DNA of 64,000 bases from Mycobacterium sp. 852013-50091_SCH5140682 (GTDB lineage: Bacteria; Actinomycetota; Actinomycetes; Mycobacteriales; Mycobacteriaceae): the NCBI RefSeq assembly GCF_001665685.1, contig NZ_LZTB01000012.1:16323-80322 (forward strand). The letters run 5' to 3'. Under the pieces are notes generated by a model. The model was not told the DNA's origin. It saw only the letters and a list, made by a program, of their open reading frames with translations, and ran no database searches. Positions 38,673-46,860 of the stretch are shown here, in pieces; the stretch's first letter is position 1, and the number at the start of each line of letters is the position of its first letter. A program made the translations under genes and the position numbers.

Positions 38673-39677
38673 ATGATGAATCAGCAGGCGAAGAAGCGCA
38701 GTGGACTCGGACGGGGTCTGGCGTCGCTGATTCCGACCGGACCGGCCGACGACGGCACCGACCATCTGAGTCCGCGTATGGGTGCGACGGCCGCTGACGT
38801 TCTGCTCGGCCCGCCGGCTTCGTCGCCGTCGGCCGAAGCGCCACAGGCTGAGATCGACGGCGTCGGCGCCACGTACCGCGAGATCGATCCCGCCCTCATT
38901 GATCCCAATCCCCGCCAGCCCCGCCAGGTCTTCGACGAAGAAGCGCTCAACGAGCTGGTGCACTCGATCCGTGAATTCGGCCTGATGCAGCCGATCGTCG
39001 TGCGCGCCGTGCAAACCGACGGCGCGACGCGCTACCAGCTGGTGATGGGGGAGCGGCGCTGGCGGGCGGCACAGATCGCTGAGCTCACGGCGATTCCGGC
39101 GATCGTCCGCGAGACCGCCGACGACAGCATGCTGCGCGACGCGCTCCTGGAGAACATCCACCGCGTACAACTCAACCCGTTGGAAGAGGCCGCTGCCTAC
39201 CAACAGCTGCTCGATGAATTCGGCGTCACCCACGATGAACTGGCCGCGAGGATCGGGCGGTCCCGTCCGCTGATCTCCAACATGATCCGTCTGCTGCGGC
39301 TGCCGATCGCCGTGCAACGTCGGGTGGCGGCCGGCGTGCTCTCGGCCGGTCATGCTCGCGCCCTTCTCGCGCTTGAGGGCGGTCCGGAAAAGCAGGAGGA
39401 GCTCGCCGCGCGCATTGTGGCCGAGGGCCTGTCGGTGCGTGCCACCGAAGAGGCCGTCACACTCGCCAACCGAGATGGCGGCACCGCGCCACCCGCGCCC
39501 CGCCGCAAGCCGATCCAGATGCCGGGCCTCCAGGATGTTGCCGACCGGCTGTCGACGACATTCGACACCCGCGTCACGGTGAGCCTCGGCAAACGCAAGG
39601 GCAAGATCGTCGTCGAATTCGGGTCGGTCGACGATTTGCAGCGGATTGTCGAAATTATGAGCACCGAACAGCACTGA
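38673..39677 (+). CDS. parB: ParB (Spo0J), chromosome-partitioning CTPase/DNA-binding protein
   Basis: ParB binds parS, uses CTP to clamp and slide, and stimulates ParA. The product has 334 residues. The N-terminal peptide [15 protein letters not shown] is the ParA-interacting motif. The CTP-binding signature [11 protein letters not shown] is near residue 128, [17 protein letters not shown] follows, and the helix-turn-helix [25 protein letters not shown] lies near 190-215. A C-terminal dimerisation region follows. Of the tandem ATGATG start codons, the first is used here; GGAGA lies upstream. It is 49 bp after parA and is the end of the operon. Confidence 0.96.
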   Translation: MMNQQAKKRSGLGRGLASLIPTGPADDGTDHLSPRMGATAADVLLGPPASSPSAEAPQAEIDGVGATYREIDPALIDPNPRQPRQVFDEEALNELVHSIREFGLMQPIVVRAVQTDGATRYQLVMGERRWRAAQIAELTAIPAIVRETADDSMLRDALLENIHRVQLNPLEEAAAYQQLLDEFGVTHDELAARIGRSRPLISNMIRLLRLPIAVQRRVAAGVLSAGHARALLALEGGPEKQEELAARIVAEGLSVRATEEAVTLANRDGGTAPPAPRRKPIQMPGLQDVADRLSTTFDTRVTVSLGKRKGKIVVEFGSVDDLQRIVEIMSTEQH

Positions 39678-39905
39678 AACTCGACGATCAACCACACGCG
39701 GCCGTTCCGTCACTGTGACACATGACGAAAGCGCCGTGGCGGTGCGAATGGGCGCAATCGGGAAAGCAATTGAGCTGCATCAGAATTCGTTCGAAAGGCG
39801 ACGAAAAATGAAAGATTCGTCGCGGACTACGCCGTTGCCGTCAAGCTCTCCTATCCTTGAGGGTGCGCCGCGCACACCGGCATCGTGTGGAACCCGGGGA
39901 GTCTA

Positions 39906-40694
39906 GTGTCAGCACGTATCACGCCGCTCCGGCTCGAGGGATTCGAGCAGTTGCCGAAGCATGCACGGCGGTGTGTCTTCTGGGAGGTGGATCCGTCGAC
40001 GCTTCGCGGCGACGATCATCTCAGTGATCCCGAGTTCGAGAAAGAAGCGTGGCTGTCCATGGTCATGCTCGAGTGGGGGTCGTGCGGCCAACTCGCTGTC
40101 GAGTCGCCGCCTGATGACGGCAGCGAGTTCGGCCCTCCGATCACCGGCGACGAACCGTGTCTGGGTTACGCGTTCTACGCACCACCCGGAGCGGTGCCGC
40201 GGGCACGCCTGTTTCCCACCGCACCGGTCAGCGCGGATGCGGTGTTGTTGACCGCCGTCGCGGTTGAATCCGGCACGGGTACCGAAGGCCTGCCGGGAAG
40301 TCTGCTCGCCGCGGTGGTGAACGACCTTGTGCGACGCGGTGTTCGCGCACTGGAAGCGTTCGGGTACACCCAAGCCGTTACCGAATTGGGCGACTGCGGC
40401 TCGCTACCCGACGAGTTGGCACCGGTCGTCGAAGTGCTGGGGGACTGCGCGGTGGACCAGTGCATGATCGAATCGGACTTCCTACAGGATGTCGGATTCT
40501 CTGTCGTGGCTCCCCATCCGTACTTCCCGCGGCTGCGGCTCGAGCTGGACAAGGGCCTGGGCTGGAAGGCCGAGGTGGAGGCCGCGCTGGAGCGGCTGCT
40601 CGAGAACGCCCGCATCGAACTGCCTATCGGAGCCGGGATGACCGGCGCCTCCATGAACGCCGCCTGGTCGGCGTCGCTCAAAAGGTGGGTCTGA
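39906..40694 (+). CDS. GNAT-family acetyltransferase-like protein (Rv3916c-like)
   Basis: This 262-residue cytosolic protein follows parB, as Rv3916c does in M. tuberculosis. The core SADAVLLTAVAVESGTGTEGLPGSLLAAVVNDLVRRGVRALEAFG has the strand, acetyl-CoA-loop and helix pattern of a GNAT fold, although the canonical R/Q-x-x-G-x-G/A loop is degenerate (GTEGLPGSLL). DFLQDVGFSVVAPHPYFPRLRLEL matches the C-terminal GNAT strand. The start GTG is weakly supported by GGGGAG upstream. About 228 bp after parB hold no gene. The substrate is unknown. A parS-like sequence lies just downstream. Confidence 0.7.
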   Translation: MSARITPLRLEGFEQLPKHARRCVFWEVDPSTLRGDDHLSDPEFEKEAWLSMVMLEWGSCGQLAVESPPDDGSEFGPPITGDEPCLGYAFYAPPGAVPRARLFPTAPVSADAVLLTAVAVESGTGTEGLPGSLLAAVVNDLVRRGVRALEAFGYTQAVTELGDCGSLPDELAPVVEVLGDCAVDQCMIESDFLQDVGFSVVAPHPYFPRLRLELDKGLGWKAEVEAALERLLENARIELPIGAGMTGASMNAAWSASLKRWV

Positions 40695-40832
40695 CCGGAC
40701 GGTCGGTGGCGTTGGTTTCACGTGGATGACTGGTCGGTGATGTGATCGACAGTCTCGTCGTCGATGAGTTCGGCTGTTCTACGCGGTCTATCTATATGCC
40801 GATATGCGCGACTTCAGCAGGGGAGTACACGC

Positions 40833-41126
40833 GTGATCATCGTTTCAGGACACATAGTCGTCGGACCCGGACAGCGAGAGTCGTACCTGGCCGGATGTGT
40901 CGGTGTCGTCGAGCAAGCCCGTCGCGCTGACGGGGGTCTGGACTATGCCATCTCAGCCGACCTGCTCGACGCATGCCGAATCAACATCTACGAGAGGTGG
41001 ACGTCGCAATCGGCGGTCGATACGTTCCGGGGTGACGGCCCGAGCGACGATCAAAGGGCGGCAATAGTTTCGGCGTCGGTGGCTGAGTATGACGTCGCCG
41101 CAGCGCGGTCGCTGTCGGACGGTTAG
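40833..41126 (+). CDS. Small antibiotic-biosynthesis-monooxygenase-domain (ABM) protein
   Basis: This 97-residue protein starts at GTG with GGGGAG about 9 bases upstream. It has a ferredoxin-like alpha/beta fold of the ABM/dabb type: beta1 IIVSGHIVVGPGQRESYL, a helix, GGLDYAISADLLDACRINIYERWTS and the final helix SQSAVDTFRGDGPS. The N-I-Y-E-R-W-x-S string is the common signature of this superfamily. Members act as quinone or heme monooxygenases or simply bind small hydrophobic ligands. It is the first gene of the accessory island, convergent with the MFS gene 7 bp away. A link to the island is not shown by the sequence. Confidence 0.75.
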   Translation: MIIVSGHIVVGPGQRESYLAGCVGVVEQARRADGGLDYAISADLLDACRINIYERWTSQSAVDTFRGDGPSDDQRAAIVSASVAEYDVAAARSLSDG

Positions 41127-41133
41127 CGCCGGC

Positions 41134-42393
41134 CTACATCCCGATCCGGTTCGCGGACGTGGGCAGGCCCCGGCCCAGACGGGTGGCCCAGAATGCGCCC
41201 AGCAGGCTTGTGACGATCAGCAGCGCCATCAGAGCGGTGCCATGGTTGGTGCCGAGAGCCACCCCGGTCAAAGCCGGGCCGACGAAGAATCCCGTGGTCC
41301 AGCCGAGTGCGGATACCGCGTTGTACCGCCCGCGAAGATCCTCGGGCGCAAGGTCATTCACGATCGCTGTCAGCGTCGGGGCCAGAGTTGTCTCGGCGAT
41401 ACCGAACACCACCATAGTCGCGACAAATCCCCCGATCGCCTGCCATCCACTGCCCGCGTGTCCGGATACCAAGGCCAACGTCCACGCGAGCGCCCAACTC
41501 GTACAGGCGATGGCGATCGCTGCGGTGCGGGTACGACCGGCGAGGGCGCGCAGTACCGGCAGCTGCAGCACCACGACCGTCGCGGCGTTGGCGGCGAAAC
41601 AGATGCCGAGTGCGCTCGCCGGGATGCCGTGATCACGGGTGGCCCAGCCGGGGAACGCGGCGTGATACTGCGAGAAGCCGATCATCACCACCAACGCGGA
41701 CAGTCCGACTACGGACAGGAACAACCGGTCCCGCAGTACCGCCCCGTAGCCGGGGCTGCCGTGTTCCGCCGGTGGTGACGCCGCGCTCGAGGGCACGGAG
41801 ACGAGCAGCAGTAGCGGGATGAACAGCAAGAATGTCGCGGCGTCGATGAGATAGATGAGTTGGAAGGTCGCCGGGCGGGTCATGTCGACGACGAGACCGG
41901 CGACCAGGGCACCGACCGCGATTCCTGCGTTGAGGGTGGCGTGGCGCACCGCGAACACCGCGGATCGCTGTGCGGTCGTGACGACGGTGGCCAAGAGCGC
42001 GTCGAAGGCAGGCCAAGAGATCGAATTGCCGAGCCCGAGCAGCACCGCCGCCAGGAACGCCACCGGTACGCACGTGACCCACCCGAGTGTCGCCGCACCG
42101 GCCGCCGAGAACACCAAGCCGACCAGCAGCGCGGGCCGTGGTCCGAAACGGTCGCTGAGGAACCCGCCGACCGGATTGCCGACGAACGACGCGAGGGCGA
42201 CGCTGGACAGCGCCAGCGCAGCGGTGTCGATAGCGATGCCACGCACCTGGTGCAGGTACACCAGCATGAACGGTAGCGACATACCGGATCCCAACGCGGA
42301 CAAGGCATCACCGGCAAGGATGATGATCGCCGCCCGTGGCAGCCGAGGAATCAATCGAACCGATTGGGCGCTCTCGACAGTTGTCTGGGTCAT
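41134..42393 (-). CDS. MFS transporter, probable exporter of the peptide/TPR operon
   Basis: This 419-residue major facilitator has about 12 transmembrane helices. The loop 2-3 motif GGFLSDRFGPRPALLVG (GxxxDRxGRR type) is near residues 75-90, and a long cytosolic loop between helices 6 and 7 (SVPSSAASPPAEHGSPGYG) is present. The composition fits a proton-coupled drug or small-molecule exporter. The ATG overlaps the stop of the TPR gene by 4 bp (ATGA), making it the third gene of the operon after the repeat peptide and TPR protein. Export of a product made or regulated by that operon is plausible. The substrate is unknown. Confidence 0.85.
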   Translation of the reverse strand: MTQTTVESAQSVRLIPRLPRAAIIILAGDALSALGSGMSLPFMLVYLHQVRGIAIDTAALALSSVALASFVGNPVGGFLSDRFGPRPALLVGLVFSAAGAATLGWVTCVPVAFLAAVLLGLGNSISWPAFDALLATVVTTAQRSAVFAVRHATLNAGIAVGALVAGLVVDMTRPATFQLIYLIDAATFLLFIPLLLLVSVPSSAASPPAEHGSPGYGAVLRDRLFLSVVGLSALVVMIGFSQYHAAFPGWATRDHGIPASALGICFAANAATVVVLQLPVLRALAGRTRTAAIAIACTSWALAWTLALVSGHAGSGWQAIGGFVATMVVFGIAETTLAPTLTAIVNDLAPEDLRGRYNAVSALGWTTGFFVGPALTGVALGTNHGTALMALLIVTSLLGAFWATRLGRGLPTSANRIGM

Positions 42394-43487
42394 CGCTCGT
42401 TCCTTTGCAACGAGAGTTCTTCGATGGTCGCGTGCAGATCGCGTCGGCGCGGATGCTCCGGCGGCAGGTTCGCACTCAACGCCACCTCCGCCTGGTCCAG
42501 CAGGTGTCGTGCGGCGTCGACGTCACCCTCGCCGGCCAGCAGCACAGCCAGATTGTGCTGAACGAGCGCGACGTCGGGATGGGTCGGCCCGAGCGTGGAC
42601 TGCAAGATCCGCAAGGCGCGTTCGTAGAGCCGCCGAGCCTCGGCGGAGTCAGTCGCCGCAGTGCTGACCGCCAGGTTCGCACACGTCATCCCCACTTCGT
42701 AATGCTCAGCGCCCAAAGCGTTTTCGAAGATTCGCAGGGCTCGCCGGTGGCACGATACGGCGGCCGTTGGATCACCGGAGTCATGGTGCAGCGCACCGAT
42801 CGCGGTCAAATCACAAGCCACGTCGGGATGGTCCTCGCCGACGGCGTCGATGCGCAGCCCGAGGCCACGCTGAGCGTGGACCAACCCGTCGACCACACGC
42901 CCCCGGGCATGGTCGAGGCCGCCGAGGTTGTGCAGCAGCACCGCCAGCGCCTGCTTGTCGGCGACGGGGTCGACATCCAACACGATTCGAACGCGCTCGT
43001 AATGTGTTGCTGCATCGTCGAACTGACCGCGGTACTTCGCCGTGACACCGCGCAGGTTGTGAATCGAGAGCACTGCGGGATCGTCGGCGCTCAGTGTCCG
43101 GCGGGAGATCCGCAGCGCGGCAGCCAATCTCGTATCGGTAAGCTCGAAAGCCCCACGGTGCAACAACATTCGAGCGCACGCGACTTCGATGTCCACCCAC
43201 AACGCCATCAGCGCCGCGTCACAGGTGTGGGCCAGCGGCTCCGCGATCCCGGCGGCCCGCTCCGCCAGCGCCTGGGCAGCCACGAAATCCCCTGCGGCTT
43301 CCTCGATGTCGGCGCACGTCAGGATCACATTGGCGAGATCAGGTGAATCCGGGCCGAAAGCTGCAATTGCGGCGTCGACCGCTGCGACGCCCAGTAAGCG
43401 CGCGTCATGCAGTCGTCCACCCGCCAACGCAGCCAGTGTGGCGTCATGCTGCGCTACCGCCAGACCTGCCGGCCCGGATTCAGTCAT
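42390..43487 (-). CDS. Tetratricopeptide-repeat protein (kinesin-light-chain-type TPR)
   Basis: This 365-residue soluble protein consists almost wholly of about seven TPR-type helical hairpins, for example ADKQALAVLLHNLGGLDHAR, HPDVACDLTAIGALHHDSGD and HPDVALVQHNLAVLLAGEGD. The repeat of H-P-[DE]-V and L-x-N-L-A spacing is the kinesin-light-chain/NB-ARC-associated TPR pattern. There is no kinase, NB-ARC or DNA-binding domain and no signal peptide. It follows the 42-residue peptide gene by 12 bp and is coupled to the MFS gene. TPR scaffolds of this type often bind peptides, so the upstream Arg-rich repeat peptide is an attractive partner. That is inference. Confidence 0.75.
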   Translation of the reverse strand: MTESGPAGLAVAQHDATLAALAGGRLHDARLLGVAAVDAAIAAFGPDSPDLANVILTCADIEEAAGDFVAAQALAERAAGIAEPLAHTCDAALMALWVDIEVACARMLLHRGAFELTDTRLAAALRISRRTLSADDPAVLSIHNLRGVTAKYRGQFDDAATHYERVRIVLDVDPVADKQALAVLLHNLGGLDHARGRVVDGLVHAQRGLGLRIDAVGEDHPDVACDLTAIGALHHDSGDPTAAVSCHRRALRIFENALGAEHYEVGMTCANLAVSTAATDSAEARRLYERALRILQSTLGPTHPDVALVQHNLAVLLAGEGDVDAARHLLDQAEVALSANLPPEHPRRRDLHATIEELSLQRNER

Positions 43488-43499
43488 CGGTCTCGTCCG

Positions 43500-43628
43500 T
43501 CAGATCCGAGCGGTGACCAGGCTGTGGTTCTGGGTCAACGACCGACGTGGGCGAGTGGTGGTCAGGGTGTGGTTGTTGACGAGGGCCCGCCTCGGTCGGA
43601 CGGTCGCCAGGCTGCTGATCGCATTCAT
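43500..43628 (-). CDS. 42-residue Arg-rich tandem-repeat peptide
   Basis: This short gene reads M, then NAISSLATV, then two imperfect 15-residue repeats: RPRRALVNNHTLTTT and RPRRSLTQNHSLVTA, ending RI. The shared pattern is R-P-R-R-[AS]-L-x-x-N-H-[TS]-L-x-T-x. A strong Shine-Dalgarno AAGGAG lies 8 bases before the ATG, and the TPR gene starts 12 bp after its stop, so translation is well supported despite its small size. It has no signal peptide or cysteines and is strongly basic. It could be a ribosomally made precursor, a signalling peptide, a partner of the TPR protein or a leader peptide controlling the operon. I do not recognise a family. Confidence 0.65.
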   Translation of the reverse strand: MNAISSLATVRPRRALVNNHTLTTTRPRRSLTQNHSLVTARI

Positions 43629-43689
43629 GATTCCTGCTCCTTGTTGATGTGGGTGATGCCGTCATCTCGGGATCCCCGCGACGACGGCA

Positions 43690-43723
43690 ATACGATCGCG
43701 CAGCGACCTCAAGGACTCCTCAA
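43690..43723 (-). promoter_or_regulatory. Candidate SARP operator and promoter for the peptide-TPR-MFS operon
   Basis: On the minus strand, TTGAGGA and TTGAGGT (43723-43706) are direct repeats spaced exactly 11 bp apart. Ten bp further is TCGTAT (43695-43690), a possible -10 element. SARP regulators bind heptamer direct repeats of 11-bp period a short way upstream of -10, so the geometry fits the EmbR-like SARP encoded next door. The site faces the peptide gene and would give a leader of about 55 nt. Confidence 0.45.
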
Positions 43724-43829
43724 ATGCACAGGTTGCCGAGCGCGCCCCGCCTCGCGATAGCCGAGGTCAATGCCCATGCGCCGGTCGAGGACGTAGGTGA
43801 TCATTGATGTCTGACTCAAGAGGCAGGTC

Positions 43830-45653
43830 GTGCGGGCGATGGTGGGTGATCTGTTTACGACGCAGCGTGATGAGGGCGATCCGCTGCCGGCTTTGCTGGC
43901 CGCGGCTGGTTTCGAGCGGGCCAGGCAGATCGGCCGGGGCGGTTTCGGGGTGGTGTACCGCTGCGTGCAGACCGAATTGGATCGGGTCGTCGCGGTCAAG
44001 GTGTTGACCGCTGACCTGGAGGACAACCGCCCCCGATTCATCCGTGAACAGCAGGCGATGGCGCGGCTCACGGGGCACCCCAACATCGTTCCGGTGCTCC
44101 AGGTGGGCCAGACCGATCGGGGCCATCCGTTTCTGGTGATGCCCTTCTACCCGCGAGGCTCATTGCACGCGCGGATCTTTCAGGACGGGGTCGTAGCCCT
44201 CGACGACGTCCTGCACATCGGCGTGAAGCTGGCGGGGGCGCTCGACTGCGCACACCGGCAGGACATCGTCCACCGAGATGTGAAACCGGCCAACATCCTG
44301 CTCACCGATTACGGAGAGCCTGCGTTGAGCGATTTCGGTATCGCCCACTTCGCCGGCGGGTTCGAGACGGCCACCGGCGTGTTCACGGGCTCGCCGGCCT
44401 ACACCGCGCCCGAGGTGCTGTCCGGTCAATGCGCCGGCCCGGCCTCCGATGTGTACGGGCTCGGCGCGACATTGTTCACGGCGCTGACGGGTCATGCCGC
44501 ATTCGAACGGCTCGACGGTGAACAGGTCGTAGCGCAATTTGTGCGGATCACCACCGGGCCGGAACCTGATCTCGGCAGGCATGGCGTGCCCGCTGAGGTG
44601 GCTGAAGTGGTGGCGCGGGCGATGGCCCGGGACCCCGGGGCGAGGCCTACCGCGGCCGAGCTGGGGGAGCAGCTGCGACGGCTGCAGGCGCGCCACAGCG
44701 CGGCAGAACGGCCTGCCCTCGAGCCGGATCGGACGAATCCCGTGCGGCGGCGCGTGCTGACCGGCGCGGCTGCCGTGTTGTTGGTGTCGGCCATCGTGCT
44801 CGGAGTCCTGCACTGGTGGGGCGGATCGGGCAGGGCCGGCGGCGGAACTCCGCCGAACCTCGCGGCCGAATCCGACGGGGTTGTGCCCGAGATCGCGGCC
44901 ACGTTGCCTGCGGGAATCAAGAGTGCGGGCCGGTTGGTGATCGGCGTCGAGGTTCCCTACGCGCCGCTGGAGTTCAAGAACTCGGCCGGACAGATCGTCG
45001 GTTTCGATGTCGACCTGATGAACGCGGTCGCCCGGACACTCGGGGTGATTCCGGAGTACCGGGATGTGGCCGCGTTCGAAGACATCATTCCCGAAGTGCA
45101 GCGCGGGACTCTCACGGTAGGGGCGTCGGCGATCACCGATACCCGCGAGCGCGAACATGCGGTCGATTTCGTCACGTACTTCCAGGCGGGCACCTTGTGG
45201 GCGCAACGGGCCGGCCCGCCGATCGACCCCAACGCCGCGTGCGGGCTCAAGGTGGGGGTGCAGTCGGGCAGTCTGCAGGCAACCGACCAGATCCCGGCGA
45301 AAAGTGATGCGTGCGTGGCGACCGGACTCAAACCGATCGAAAAGGTGGTCTTCACGCTGCACAACGAACTGACCGCGGCGTTGATCAACGGTCAGATCGA
45401 CGCGATGGCCGCCGATTCGCCGGCCACCGCATTTGCGATCAAGCTCAGTACCGGCAGGCTCGTGCCGGCAGGCGTCGTCACTGACGTCGCGCCATACGGC
45501 TGGACCATCGGTAAGGGCTCAGGCCTGTCGGAGCCGCTGCTGCGGGCCCTGCAGCACCTGATGCAAACCGGCGAGTACCGAACCATCGCCGCGAAGTGGG
45601 GAATTGAGAGCGGCATGATCGACAAACCCGTGATCGACGGTGCCACTGCATGA
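43830..45653 (+). CDS. Transmembrane Ser/Thr protein kinase with extracellular solute-binding (SBP_bac_3) domain
   Basis: This 607-residue receptor kinase has a cytosolic Hanks-type kinase domain (about 30-285): glycine loop IGRGGFGVVY (34-43), Lys57 in VAVKVL, HRDVKPANIL (148-157), DFG (168-170) and the activation segment GVFTGSPAYTAPE. A basic stretch precedes one transmembrane helix (about 309-328). Residues 360-600 form an extracellular amino-acid-ABC-type solute-binding domain: LVIGVEVPYAPLEFKNSAGQIVGFDVDLMNAVA, then ITDTREREHAVDF and TAALINGQIDAMAADSPA. It probably senses a small amino-acid-like or peptide ligand. Start GTG is used; an ATG nine bases later is possible. The stop overlaps the EmbR-like gene (ATGA), so the pair is co-translated. 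It diverges from the repeat-peptide operon. Confidence 0.93.
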   Translation: MRAMVGDLFTTQRDEGDPLPALLAAAGFERARQIGRGGFGVVYRCVQTELDRVVAVKVLTADLEDNRPRFIREQQAMARLTGHPNIVPVLQVGQTDRGHPFLVMPFYPRGSLHARIFQDGVVALDDVLHIGVKLAGALDCAHRQDIVHRDVKPANILLTDYGEPALSDFGIAHFAGGFETATGVFTGSPAYTAPEVLSGQCAGPASDVYGLGATLFTALTGHAAFERLDGEQVVAQFVRITTGPEPDLGRHGVPAEVAEVVARAMARDPGARPTAAELGEQLRRLQARHSAAERPALEPDRTNPVRRRVLTGAAAVLLVSAIVLGVLHWWGGSGRAGGGTPPNLAAESDGVVPEIAATLPAGIKSAGRLVIGVEVPYAPLEFKNSAGQIVGFDVDLMNAVARTLGVIPEYRDVAAFEDIIPEVQRGTLTVGASAITDTREREHAVDFVTYFQAGTLWAQRAGPPIDPNAACGLKVGVQSGSLQATDQIPAKSDACVATGLKPIEKVVFTLHNELTAALINGQIDAMAADSPATAFAIKLSTGRLVPAGVVTDVAPYGWTIGKGSGLSEPLLRALQHLMQTGEYRTIAAKWGIESGMIDKPVIDGATA

Positions 45654-46846
45654 CCGAACACCCTGTCATTCCAGCGGGTCCATCAGGAAAAGCGGTGGCG
45701 CAGAGCGCTATTCAAGTCGGCATTCTCGGACCGTGCGAGATGAGCGTCGACGGCAGGGTGGTGCCGCTCGGCTCGCACAAGCAGCGCGCGGTGCTCGCGA
45801 TGCTGGTCATTCATCGCAACCGGGCAGTCGGGATCGATGAACTGATCAGCGCGGTGTGGGGCGATGCCGCGCATCCGGGCGCGCGGGCGGCGCTGCACAC
45901 CTACGTGTCCAATCTGCGTGGCGTGATGGGCGGCCCGGGCATCGACACGCACGCGGTGCTGGCCAGGACACCGCCGGGTTATCGCCTGTCTGTGCTCGAC
46001 GACGACTGTGATGTCGGGCGTTTCGTCATCGCGCGGGGGATGGGCGTGCGCGCGCTGGCCGGCGGGCAGTTCGAGCAGGCCAGCGAACACCTGTCAGTCG
46101 CGCTGTCGCAGTGGCGTGGGCCTGTTCTCGACGATCTCCGCGCATTCAGCTTCTTCGAGGCCTTCGCGACCGCGCTCGCCGAGGAGAAGCTCATGACGCA
46201 CATCGCCCGCGCGGAGGCCGAAATCGCTTGTGGTCGCGTTGGTTTGGTCATCAATGAACTCGAGGCGCTGGCGTGTGAGCATCCCTATCGCGAGCCGCTG
46301 TGGGCGCAACTCATCACGGCTTACTATCTGGCCCAACGACAATCCGATGCGCTCGACGCATATCACCGATTGCGGACGGCACTCGACGAAGGCCTCGGCA
46401 TCGATCCCGGCCCTGTTGTGCAAGCGCTGTATGTGCAAGTGCTACGCCAACAGCCGCTCGATCCGGCGAAGGCTGCTCAATTGCATGCGGACGAGACGAT
46501 CGAGGCCTTCCATGAGCAGGACACTGCGGTGACCGAACGTCCGAAGGGCCCTGTGTTACGGGGTGCTGACGGGTGCGTGCATCCGTTGTGCGCCTTGAGT
46601 ACTCGGATCGGGCGCAGCCCCGACAACAACATCGTTCTTGCCGATGCCAGGGTCAGCCGCCACCACGCCGCGATCATCGAGACGGGCAACAGCTTCGTGA
46701 TCGCCGACCTGAACTCGAAAAATGGTGTGTACGTGCGGGATCGACGGATCCACCCCAGCGAGACCCTGGTGAGCGGAGACGTCATCCGCGTCGGCGACCA
46801 ACAATTCACGTTCGATATCGCGCCCGACGATCCGCCGAGGTGCTGA
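45650..46846 (+). CDS. EmbR-like SARP transcription factor with C-terminal FHA domain
   Basis: This 398-residue regulator has three parts. An OmpR/SARP winged-helix DNA-binding domain spans about 20-110 (VGILGPCEMSVDGRVVPLGSHKQRAVLAMLV, then VDELISAVWG-type text). A bacterial transcriptional activation TPR domain follows (about 115-265; LDAYHRLRTALDEGLGIDPGPVVQALY). The C terminus is an FHA domain (about 310-395) with the phosphothreonine-binding core IGRSPDNNIVL, SRHHAAI and NSKNGVYV. This is the architecture of EmbR, which binds phosphorylated kinase PknH. The 4-bp overlap with the receptor kinase indicates a dedicated kinase-regulator pair. Likely targets include the adjacent divergent operon with its 11-bp-spaced repeats. 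Confidence 0.92.
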   Translation: MTEHPVIPAGPSGKAVAQSAIQVGILGPCEMSVDGRVVPLGSHKQRAVLAMLVIHRNRAVGIDELISAVWGDAAHPGARAALHTYVSNLRGVMGGPGIDTHAVLARTPPGYRLSVLDDDCDVGRFVIARGMGVRALAGGQFEQASEHLSVALSQWRGPVLDDLRAFSFFEAFATALAEEKLMTHIARAEAEIACGRVGLVINELEALACEHPYREPLWAQLITAYYLAQRQSDALDAYHRLRTALDEGLGIDPGPVVQALYVQVLRQQPLDPAKAAQLHADETIEAFHEQDTAVTERPKGPVLRGADGCVHPLCALSTRIGRSPDNNIVLADARVSRHHAAIIETGNSFVIADLNSKNGVYVRDRRIHPSETLVSGDVIRVGDQQFTFDIAPDDPPRC

Positions 46847-46860
46847 CGAGCCCCGGACGG

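Noticed and set aside
39715..39906. 63-codon frame between parB and the GNAT gene
   Set aside because: No Shine-Dalgarno sequence and no recognisable sequence character; it runs into the start of the GNAT gene.
40742..40930. 62-codon frame overlapping the ABM gene start
   Set aside because: The overlapping ABM frame has a recognised fold pattern and a good ribosome binding site; this frame does not.
43189..43647. 152-codon plus-strand frame opposite the repeat peptide and TPR gene
   Set aside because: It is antisense to a well-supported TPR protein, and the ribosome binding site evidence favours the minus-strand genes.
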